This document shows positions 1 to 5,329 of a stretch of 5,329 nucleotides of DNA, piece after piece. The notes below the pieces were generated by a model. That model worked only from the letters and a program-made list of their open reading frames with translations. It was not told the DNA's origin and searched no databases. This DNA is from Bdellovibrionales bacterium (GTDB lineage Bacteria; Bdellovibrionota; Bdellovibrionia; Bdellovibrionales; UBA1609). Each line of letters opens with the position of its first letter. Position 1 is the stretch's first letter. The position numbers were made by a program, and so were the translations under genes. Where the stretch lies: positions 1 through 5,329 of the forward strand of contig JAPKGD010000170.1 in assembly GCA_026648125.1 (NCBI GenBank), read 5' to 3'.

Positions 1-1
1 C

Positions 2-346
2 TCCTGGTGCGAACCCTGTGTTGAAGAATTCCCTTCAATGGTAAAGCTGATCAACTTTTTTTCTGGGCAGGTCGTTATGTTGGCGATTTCGGCGGATCGT
101 AATCGCGAGGACATCGACAATTTTCTAAAGACATATGCTACGGATTTGCCCAAGGATGTGCGAATTATATGGGATCAGGACATGTCGTTGGCGCGACTGT
201 TTGGTACGCAGGTCTTGCCGGAGTCCTTTGTGCTTGGCAAAGGCTTGAAACTTGTGCGTAAGGTTGCAGGTGCTGAAGACTGGTTTGCACCCGGAGCGAT
301 TCAACTATTTCAGGAAATTCTTAAGGAAGAAGGTGGCGGTAACTAA
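2..346 (+). CDS. TlpA/ResA-like thioredoxin-fold protein, 3' part only
   Basis: The open frame runs in from the left edge, so the true start and any signal peptide or lipobox lie outside the window; an internal ATG at 38 is not the start, because the active site lies upstream of it. The visible 114 residues begin S-W-C-E-P-C, the redox CXXC motif of the thioredoxin fold (Cys 3 and Cys 6 of the visible part), followed by an E-F-P-S helix. Next come a strand with an I-S-A-D turn (like the S-V-D turn of TlpA proteins), a D-R-N-R-E-D helix, an I-W-D-Q-D segment, and V-L-P-E-S-F, which contains the cis-proline loop facing the CXXC. This order is typical of TlpA/ResA/AhpC-TSA-like thiol-disulfide oxidoreductases, usually periplasmic and often used in cytochrome c maturation or disulfide reduction. 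The specific substrate cannot be told. The stop overlaps the stop of the convergent gene by 4 bases. Confidence 0.9.
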   Translation, partial: SWCEPCVEEFPSMVKLINFFSGQVVMLAISADRNREDIDNFLKTYATDLPKDVRIIWDQDMSLARLFGTQVLPESFVLGKGLKLVRKVAGAEDWFAPGAIQLFQEILKEEGGGN

Positions 347-357
347 CCGCCGATTTT
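335..357 (+). terminator. Hairpin over the interlocked stop codons, probable intrinsic terminator
   Basis: GGCGGT (335-340) and ACCGCC (346-351) form a perfect 6-bp GC-rich stem with a 5-base loop AACTA. On the plus strand GA and then TTTT (354-357) follow, so it resembles a short-tailed intrinsic terminator for the thioredoxin-like gene. The loop and the base of the 3' arm contain both stop codons (TAA at 344-346 on plus, TAG read from 345-343 on minus). In the minus direction only a mixed pyrimidine tract follows, so termination that way would be weaker. The tail is short and function is inferred. Confidence 0.55.
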
Positions 358-2268
358 GAGTTTCTTTAGAAGCTTTTTGCCTTCTTCTTCTAACTTCTTT
401 GTGCCGCCCTTGGACTTTTGTTTATCGACTTCGCTTTGTGCCGTCTTTTTGGCTTTGTCAGCCTCAGCCTGAGCTTTTGCAACTTCACCGTCAACCTGAC
501 CCTTTACTCGGCCAAGCTCCTGTTCCAATTGCTTCTTTTGCTTTCCGATCTTCTCATCAATGAGACTTCTGAGTTGGAGTTTTGCTTGGTCAATTTTGGC
601 CTGGACCTGGGCCCGAAAACCCTTACTGAGCTCTTCACCGAGATTGGAGGAAAGTGAGAAATTGAGTTTATCCCACGGACCGGATGCCTTGGCCTTTACG
701 TCGATCATTGGAATGTCGGCAAAAACCTTATTGAGGACTTCACGAACCATATCGTTTTGGGCATTGATATCATACTTGATCTGAGTAAATGCATTGGTCA
801 TGTTTAGGTTGATCTGATCGTTCACAAGGCTCGCATTGAGATCTAGTCCGCCCGTGGCTTCGCTGAGAATCAACCGGACATCTTTAGAATCACTGAGCTT
901 TAGCTCCTGAGTGGGGTAGCTTCCAATCTTGAGCATGAGGTCCTGGCGGCCCGGTTCTTCAGTATTGTCTACGGTAACTTTTAGATTTAGGCCCTTGATC
1001 TGCTCTTGTGGGAAATCTCCCTGGAGTTCAAGAACCATAGGGCGGCCGACAACCTTGGGATTGGTGGTGACGTCCCTGAGTTCTCCTTGGATGTTTCCTG
1101 AGTATTGAACATTGGGGCTTACGGTGGACTGGATTTCTGCCTTTTTTAGCCAAAATAGAGGATAGCCCTTGGTAATTGGAAAGCGATAGTTGCGCCCGGC
1201 GGCTCGCTCCCGTGGAATGACCTCTTCTTCATCTTTCTTCGACTTGTCCTTTGGAGGGGGCATGTATTTTTTTGCCACAGCGGCGTATTTGAGCACTGAC
1301 GCCAGGCGGTCGCTAAACATCTTTAAAAAAAGACTCTTGCTGAAGTCCTGTGCGTCCACATTGGGGAGCTTCAATCTCGCTTGTAAATCCTTGAGGTCCT
1401 CGTCAACCATGCGCTCTAGGTCTTTAAACGCCTTTGAATAGGCGTCTACGTCCTGGTTGAGACTCTTTCCGGTATCTCCGACCAGGCGAATCTTTTGATC
1501 CGCTTCTTTTATAATTTTTTCGGCCTCTTTGACGGAGTTGGCAAACTCGATGGGGTTTTTAGCATCAAATTTAAGGGTTTTGAGTTTGGCTCCTAAGGCC
1601 TCAAACTCCTTGCCCTGAGGAAGCTGCTTTAAGCGCTCCTTCCAAACCTTTTCCTTTTCTTTGAGTTCTGCTTCGAGTTCGTTGAGGCGAACTGAGCTCT
1701 TGAGTTGGCCCTCGATGGCTTTGAGTTGCTGCTCCGGAGAAACTCCGCCGAGAACAGTTGCCAAATCTCCAAGAAGGTTTTCGTTGTAGTCCGACTTAGC
1801 CTGATCGAGAACGCCCTCTTGCACCTTTTGAATCCCAGAGTTGCTTGGTGAGCCGGGAGGAGGTGGTGGAATGACGTAACCGGGACTCTTACGAGGGGAA
1901 AGGGCTTGAATTCCTGTTATTGAGGCATCCTGAACTACAAACTTTGCTCTCAGGAGGGCATCCCAAATGAATTGAAAGCGTATCGTGCCTATCTCAAAAA
2001 TATTTCGTTGAGGTTTGTTCTTGTCGGTGACGGCGAGGTCGTTGAGTTCGAAGGAGCCTCCCCAAAAGCTCGTCTTAACTCTTCCGACATTTATCTCTGC
2101 ACCATGAATCGCCGTTCCGCCCCACTCAATGGCTTTTCGAATGTTGCCGTCAAAAAAGAAGTGAAAATAGGCGTAAATAAGTCCGAAGATGATCAGCGCA
2201 GGGATGATCGCTTCAAAACGAATGGGACCTTTTGGTTTCTTATCTTTAGCTGCCGTAGAGTTGGTCAT
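343..2268 (-). CDS. TIGR03545-family envelope protein, AsmA-like with coiled coils
   Basis: This is a 641-residue protein of unknown function that matches what I recall of family TIGR03545, an uncharacterised family of outer-membrane bacteria often paired with TIGR03546. A Lys-rich N-terminus precedes one hydrophobic segment (about 19-39), so it is probably anchored in the inner membrane with its bulk in the periplasm. Residues 43-120 look like the amphipathic beta repeats of AsmA-type proteins (A-E-I-N-V-G-R-V, S-F-E-L-N-D-L-A-V). A five-proline run follows at 134-138, then a charged coiled coil (about 180-300). A second beta-rich part (about 360-545) opens with R-x-x-G-R-N-Y-R-F-P and ends with the AsmA-like W-D-K-L-N-F-S-L-S-S-N-L-G. 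A Lys/Glu/Gln-rich coiled coil (546-638) closes it. I chose the ATG at 2268, which lies 23 bases inside the upstream gene; the ATG at 2367 would overlap that gene by 122 bases and adds an unconvincing 33 residues. No strong Shine-Dalgarno is visible, so translational coupling is likely. Lipid transport or envelope bridging is only a guess from the AsmA resemblance. Confidence 0.88.
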   Translation of the reverse strand: MTNSTAAKDKKPKGPIRFEAIIPALIIFGLIYAYFHFFFDGNIRKAIEWGGTAIHGAEINVGRVKTSFWGGSFELNDLAVTDKNKPQRNIFEIGTIRFQFIWDALLRAKFVVQDASITGIQALSPRKSPGYVIPPPPPGSPSNSGIQKVQEGVLDQAKSDYNENLLGDLATVLGGVSPEQQLKAIEGQLKSSVRLNELEAELKEKEKVWKERLKQLPQGKEFEALGAKLKTLKFDAKNPIEFANSVKEAEKIIKEADQKIRLVGDTGKSLNQDVDAYSKAFKDLERMVDEDLKDLQARLKLPNVDAQDFSKSLFLKMFSDRLASVLKYAAVAKKYMPPPKDKSKKDEEEVIPRERAAGRNYRFPITKGYPLFWLKKAEIQSTVSPNVQYSGNIQGELRDVTTNPKVVGRPMVLELQGDFPQEQIKGLNLKVTVDNTEEPGRQDLMLKIGSYPTQELKLSDSKDVRLILSEATGGLDLNASLVNDQINLNMTNAFTQIKYDINAQNDMVREVLNKVFADIPMIDVKAKASGPWDKLNFSLSSNLGEELSKGFRAQVQAKIDQAKLQLRSLIDEKIGKQKKQLEQELGRVKGQVDGEVAKAQAEADKAKKTAQSEVDKQKSKGGTKKLEEEGKKLLKKLKIGG

Positions 2269-2773
2269 ATTTGTAATACCATTTGTAAATTGATGTGGCT
2301 TGGATGGCGCGCCAGACCTTTGTGGCCCGGAATCGAGCGACAACCTGAACGCGATATTTAATAACAAGATTTTTAGCGACTAAGTAAACCACAGGAAAGG
2401 CCGCAATCGTAACGATGCCCGACCCCATAACAATGCTGTTGTTAAAACGAGTCAGGGGAACGATTGGCAAATTGTAAAGGGTAGTGAATAGACCCTGAAG
2501 AGCATCGACTTCCAAAACCGCCGCTCCCACTGCATCAAAGGCTGGGTCTAAAGCAAATGAGATAAATTTAAAAAAGAAAGCGGCTAAAAAAGCTGCGCCC
2601 ATCTGAATGCGAAAGAAGAACATAAGGGCGAAGATGAGAAAGGTTTGCAGAGACAGAGCTGGCGTCATGCCGAGTACAAATCCGCAAGCTATGCCTGCGG
2701 CAATCTGATTTGTCCCCGTGTCTGAGTTGAGGAGTTTGAGAAACTGAAATATCTGCTTAAGAATAAGACTCAT
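2246..2773 (-). CDS. TIGR03546-family membrane protein (DUF2062-like)
   Basis: This is a 175-residue hydrophobic protein, first gene of the minus-strand operon. An N-terminal amphipathic stretch with L-L-N-S-D-T-G (14-20) is followed by an A-x-G-I-A-C-G-F-V-L-G-M-T-P motif (about 26-38), the G-x-x-x-G-x-x-P pattern of DUF2062-type membrane proteins. Likely membrane segments are about 24-54 (possibly a re-entrant pair), 59-76 and 114-134. A short F-A-L-D-P-A-F-D motif (73-80) ends the second segment, and the C-terminal tail is basic and aromatic (K-W-Y-Y-K-Y). This matches what I know of TIGR03546, which is usually encoded next to TIGR03545, as here. Function is unknown; a membrane partner for the downstream AsmA-like protein is the natural inference. 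The ATG start has a good GAAGGA ribosome site 6 bases upstream, and the last 23 bases overlap the next gene. Confidence 0.88.
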   Translation of the reverse strand: MSLILKQIFQFLKLLNSDTGTNQIAAGIACGFVLGMTPALSLQTFLIFALMFFFRIQMGAAFLAAFFFKFISFALDPAFDAVGAAVLEVDALQGLFTTLYNLPIVPLTRFNNSIVMGSGIVTIAAFPVVYLVAKNLVIKYRVQVVARFRATKVWRAIQATSIYKWYYKYDQLYGS

Positions 2774-2779
2774 GAGAGG

Positions 2780-2785
2780 TCCTTC
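2780..2785 (-). promoter_or_regulatory. Ribosome binding site of the TIGR03546-family gene
   Basis: GAAGGA on the minus strand, 6 bases before the ATG whose first base is 2773. It supports that start and is the only strong Shine-Dalgarno in this operon. Confidence 0.7.
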
Positions 2786-2802
2786 ATCAAAAAAGAAGCC
2801 TC

Positions 2803-2831
2803 AGTCTTGGCTTTTGTGCCTCGTCTGTCAA
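2803..2831 (-). promoter_or_regulatory. Candidate sigma-70-type promoter for the minus-strand operon
   Basis: A perfect TTGACA -35 box (2831-2826 on the minus strand) is followed after exactly 17 bases by AAGACT (2808-2803). The latter matches TATAAT at only three of six positions, but these include the key second A and last T. Transcription would start near 2796, giving a leader of roughly 20 bases with the GAAGGA ribosome site inside it. The placement is convincing; the -10 box is weak. Confidence 0.45.
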
Positions 2832-2878
2832 ATAGTCGCCGCGATGCTTCCATGGGGTTTTCGTTTACACCCAAACCA

Positions 2879-2907
2879 TTGAAGCCACAGACAATTGCAG
2901 GTAGATC
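2879..2907 (+). promoter_or_regulatory. Candidate weak promoter for the metF-metH operon
   Basis: TTGAAG (2879-2884), a 17-base spacer and TAGATC (2902-2907) form a partial sigma-70-like pair: four of six matches at -35 and three of six at -10. A start about 7 bases further on would leave a short leader ending in the AGGAG ribosome site. The whole divergent intergenic region is 158 bases, so the promoter must be in it or inside the neighbouring gene, but this exact pair is tentative. Confidence 0.3.
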
Positions 2908-2922
2908 TTAAGCTTTTCAGCT

Positions 2923-2927
2923 AGGAG
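2923..2927 (+). promoter_or_regulatory. Ribosome binding site of the metF fusion gene
   Basis: AGGAG lies only 4 bases before the ATG at 2932, slightly tight spacing. An in-frame stop (TAG at 2902) with no other start codon in between makes this ATG the only sensible start. Confidence 0.7.
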
Positions 2928-2931
2928 TGTC

Positions 2932-4788
2932 ATGGGTTCGACCAAGGCGTTGCGCGAGTTCATTCTCGAAGCGACCTCTGCCATCGTTGCCGACGGCGGA
3001 ATGGCGACGTCCCTTTATGACAAGGGCTTTTACATCAACCGAAGTTTTGAGGAGCTGAGCCTTACAAACCCAGAGGCTGTCCGCGAGGTAACGGCGGGAT
3101 TCAAGCGCGCCGGCGCACGTTTGCTTTCGACCAACACCTTTGCCGCAAATTGGCCCAAGCTCAGTGAACACGGCCTGCAGGACAAGTTGGAAGAAATTAT
3201 CAAAGCCTCGGTCACCATAACTCGTCAGGTTGCCAATGGTGAGGCATTCACATTAGCGAGTGTAGGCCCCTTGGGTCGTCTCCTTGAGCCCCTCGGTCCC
3301 ACCTCTCTGGGTGAAGCCGAACAATGGTTTGGTGAGGTGGCAGATATTTTTCTCGCAGCCGGGGTCGATGGGTTCACTCTCCAAGGGTTTCATGATCTCA
3401 ACGAATTAAGCGCAGCCATTAATGCGATTCGATCGAAATCTCATCTCCCCATTCTGGCACACTTGGGAATCCAAGATAATCAGAAAACCAATTACGGGCA
3501 CACCTTGGCTGAATACGTGACCCTAATGAATCAGCTCGATGTGGATGTCGTTGGATTGGCGGGAGATGTGGGCCCGAGCGGAATGCTCACGGCTCTTCAG
3601 ACCATACGACCTTTGACGAGTAAGCCAATTTCTCTTATGCCGAACGCCGGGTTCCCTCGGTTGATAAACGACCAATATATTTACCTCTGTAATCCAGACT
3701 ACATTGGAAAGTACGCCAAGCGATATGTTCAAGCGGGTGCGAATATCGTCGGAGGTCACTCTGGGGTGAGTGATGCGCATATTCGAGCGATTGCAAACTC
3801 ACTACGAATGACTCAAGCGCTTCACATTGAAATTTCGGGATACTCCCCGCATATGCAGGAGGTGACCAATGAATTTAGACCTGCGCTTCCCGTTGAACAG
3901 CGGTCCAAATTGGGTGCCAAGTTAAAGGCCGGTGAAAGAGTTGTAAGTGTCGAGATCAATCCGCCACGAGGAATTGATGCCGACAAATTCTGTGAGCAGG
4001 TGTCGGCATTGGAGCAGTCCGGGGTGGAGTTTATCAACATTCCTGATGGCGCACGGGCCGTAGCCCGAATTGGTGCACTTCAGATGTCGACTTATATAAA
4101 AAAGAATTTCCACATCGAACCCATTCCGCATCTGACAGCAAGGGATAGAAACATCATAGGTCTACAATCGGATCTGTTGGGGGCTCATTTAAATGGAGTC
4201 CGAAACGTTCTTTTAGTAACGGGCGATCCTCCCAAATTAGGCAATGCTCCCAGTGCAACGGGTGTCTATGACGTTGATGCGATTGGTATGACTCACATTG
4301 TCTCTAGACTGAATCATGGCCTTGACCTTGGGGGCTCGAGCTTTGGCCGTCCAACAGAGTTTGTTATAGGGGTTGCCCTGAATCCAACGGCAGCGAATCA
4401 GGAGCTGGAGATAAAGCGACTTAAATATAAGTTAGAAGCGGGGGCCGATTTTATAATTACGCAGCCCATTTACGATTTTGAAGCTTTTCAAAAATTTTTA
4501 GATGCGGCGGGGGGATTTTCTTGTCCCATTCTCATGGGCATTTGGCCTTTAGTGAGCTTGCGTAATGCTGAATTTTTAAAGAATGAAGTGCCAGGGGTTT
4601 CTGTGCCTGATTGGGTGATCCAGGAAATGGAAAAGGCGGGGGAATCGAAAGAAGACGCCGTTAAGCGAGGATTGGAAATCGCCGTGAAAACCATGCAGCA
4701 GGCAGCTTCGGTGGTGGCAGGGTTTCAAGTCAGCGCTCCGTTTAATCGTGTCGAAGTTGCCGTGGAAGCGATCCGTGCACTTAATTGA
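2932..4788 (+). CDS. metF: Degenerate homocysteine methyltransferase domain fused to methylenetetrahydrofolate reductase (YitJ-like)
   Basis: This 618-residue protein has the two-domain architecture of Bacillus YitJ. Residues 1-300 form a homocysteine S-methyltransferase-like TIM barrel: D-G-G-M-A-T (21-26), F-E-E-L-S-L-T-N-P (39-47), S-T-N-T-F-A-A-N (66-73), S-V-G-P-L-G (110-115), P-N-A-G-F-P (237-242). The zinc ligands are gone: the family's G-L-N-C reads G-L-A-G (208-211) and G-G-C-C-G reads G-G-H-S-G (274-278). The barrel's L-E-T motif is L-Q-G (150-152). Residues 330-618 are a FAD-dependent MetF reductase, which makes 5-methyl-THF from 5,10-methylene-THF. They keep the S-V-E-I-N-P-P glutamate (E341), A-R-D-R-N-I-I-G-L-Q-S-D-L-L-G-A-H (403-419), T-G-D-P-P (430-434), T-Q-P-I-Y-D (510-515), G-I-W-P-L (536-540) and P-F-N-R (603-606). 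MetF activity is therefore likely, and homocysteine methylation by this protein unlikely. The gene leads an operon with metH, overlapping it or lying just before it. Confidence 0.95.
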   Translation: MGSTKALREFILEATSAIVADGGMATSLYDKGFYINRSFEELSLTNPEAVREVTAGFKRAGARLLSTNTFAANWPKLSEHGLQDKLEEIIKASVTITRQVANGEAFTLASVGPLGRLLEPLGPTSLGEAEQWFGEVADIFLAAGVDGFTLQGFHDLNELSAAINAIRSKSHLPILAHLGIQDNQKTNYGHTLAEYVTLMNQLDVDVVGLAGDVGPSGMLTALQTIRPLTSKPISLMPNAGFPRLINDQYIYLCNPDYIGKYAKRYVQAGANIVGGHSGVSDAHIRAIANSLRMTQALHIEISGYSPHMQEVTNEFRPALPVEQRSKLGAKLKAGERVVSVEINPPRGIDADKFCEQVSALEQSGVEFINIPDGARAVARIGALQMSTYIKKNFHIEPIPHLTARDRNIIGLQSDLLGAHLNGVRNVLLVTGDPPKLGNAPSATGVYDVDAIGMTHIVSRLNHGLDLGGSSFGRPTEFVIGVALNPTAANQELEIKRLKYKLEAGADFIITQPIYDFEAFQKFLDAAGGFSCPILMGIWPLVSLRNAEFLKNEVPGVSVPDWVIQEMEKAGESKEDAVKRGLEIAVKTMQQAASVVAGFQVSAPFNRVEVAVEAIRALN

Positions 4789-5329
4789 TTGGATAAAAAA
4801 GCAGAAATGGAATGATCGCGGTCGAGCTCTTGTGGATTTACTGGAGCAAAGGATTGTGATTCTGGACGGAGCCATGGGAACCATGATTCAGCGTCATCGT
4901 TTAGATGAAGCTGGGTATAGAGGGGATAGATTTAAAGATTTATCGCGTCCGCAAAAGGGAAATAACGATTTACTTGTCCTTAGCCAGCCGGAAATTATTT
5001 TCGACATTCACCGCCAATACCTTTTGGCGGGAGCAGACATCATTGAAACGAATACGTTCAATGCAACCTCAATCTCGATGGCAGATTTTGGAGCGGAAAG
5101 CCTAGTTCGCGAAATCAATTTACAGGCGGCCCAATTGGCTAAGAAAGCCTGTCTTGAAATTGAAAATTCTCAGCCCGGACGTAAGTGTTTTGTTGCGGGG
5201 TCGATTGGACCGACTAATCGTACGGCGTCCTTGTCTCCTGACGTAAGTAATCCGGGAATTCGTAACATAACCTTTGAAGAGCTGGCCGAGGCCTACCGTG
5301 AACAAGTTGAGGCTCTACTTGACGGGGGC
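4775..5329 (+). CDS. metH: Cobalamin-dependent methionine synthase MetH, 5' part only
   Basis: The frame runs off the right edge; 185 codons are visible, covering part of the N-terminal homocysteine-binding barrel. L-D-G-A-M-G-T-M-I-Q, K-G-N-N-D-L-L-V-L-S-Q-P-E, A-G-A-D-I-I-E-T-N-T-F-N-A-T, G-P-T-N-R-T-A-S-L-S-P-D-V and R-N-I-T-F-E-E-L follow the E. coli MetH order closely and separate it from short single-domain methyltransferases. MetH transfers the methyl group of 5-methyl-THF to homocysteine through cobalamin in the cytoplasm. The zinc cysteines, folate, cobalamin and reactivation domains lie beyond the window. There is no in-frame ATG before the conserved core. GTG at 4775 overlaps metF by 14 bases and keeps the N-terminal helix seen in E. 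coli; GTG at 4832 would remove most of it and leave a 43-base gap. Neither has a strong ribosome site, so the start is uncertain though the gene is not. The upstream reductase would supply its substrate. Confidence 0.96.
   Translation, partial: MHLIDWIKKQKWNDRGRALVDLLEQRIVILDGAMGTMIQRHRLDEAGYRGDRFKDLSRPQKGNNDLLVLSQPEIIFDIHRQYLLAGADIIETNTFNATSISMADFGAESLVREINLQAAQLAKKACLEIENSQPGRKCFVAGSIGPTNRTASLSPDVSNPGIRNITFEELAEAYREQVEALLDGG

Noticed and set aside
38..346. Complete 102-residue small protein starting at the ATG at 38
   Set aside because: The same frame continues upstream to the window edge and encodes the WCEPC redox motif, so this is an internal methionine of a truncated thioredoxin-like gene.
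1972..2361. 129-codon plus-strand open frame opposite the TIGR03545 gene
   Set aside because: It is antisense to a well-supported coding region, has no recognisable motifs and its composition reflects the complementary codons.
2269..2367. 33-residue N-terminal extension of the TIGR03545 protein from the ATG at 2367
   Set aside because: It would overlap the upstream gene by 122 bases, and the added residues are not membrane- or signal-like. The ATG at 2268 gives the usual short Lys-rich lead before the membrane segment.
2844..2882. 12-codon leader-peptide-like frame upstream of metF
   Set aside because: There is no ribosome site before its ATG, no run of regulatory Met codons and no following terminator/antiterminator pair.
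2774..2931. SAM riboswitch or MetJ box controlling the methionine operon
   Set aside because: The region is short and shows no recognisable SAM-riboswitch stem set and no repeated AGACGTCT-like MetJ boxes.
4794..4801. A-AAA-AAG slippery sequence joining metF and metH by frameshifting
   Set aside because: The metF stop at 4786-4788 comes before the slippery run, and the shift needed from the metF frame to the metH frame is +1, not -1.

Overview
The window carries five genes and suggests a Gram-negative bacterium. Two genes form a pair known only as uncharacterised families of outer-membrane bacteria (TIGR03545/TIGR03546), and a third is a TlpA-like thioredoxin-fold protein of the type that usually works in the periplasm. 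Base composition is roughly balanced and gene packing is tight. A Bdellovibrionota or other deltaproteobacteria-like source would fit, but that is inference from gene content only. No mobile elements, RNA genes, CRISPR arrays or signs of recent transfer were seen.

Layout. At 2-346 (+) is the 3' end of a TlpA/ResA-like thiol-disulfide protein with a WCEPC active site. It converges on, and shares its last 4 bases with, a two-gene minus-strand operon at 2773-343. The first gene is a small polytopic membrane protein (TIGR03546, DUF2062-like). The second is a large single-pass, coiled-coil, AsmA-like envelope protein (TIGR03545). The two overlap by 23 bases. A GC-rich hairpin sits over the interlocked stop codons of the convergent genes. 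A 158-base divergent intergenic region (2774-2931) separates this operon from a plus-strand methionine operon and holds candidate promoters for both.

The methionine operon starts with a 618-residue fusion of a homocysteine S-methyltransferase-like domain and a methylenetetrahydrofolate reductase (YitJ-like architecture, 2932-4788). It is followed immediately by the 5' end of cobalamin-dependent methionine synthase metH (from about 4775 to the window end). The reductase half would make 5-methyl-THF and MetH would use it to methylate homocysteine.

The most notable observation is that the N-terminal methyltransferase domain of the fusion has lost all three zinc-binding cysteines, plus the neighbouring conserved Asn and Glu, while its reductase half looks intact. 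It therefore looks like a pseudoenzyme domain kept in front of MetF, beside a MetH whose own N-terminal domain looks normal as far as it is visible. The second item of interest is the TIGR03545/TIGR03546 pair, an undescribed envelope system with AsmA-like features.
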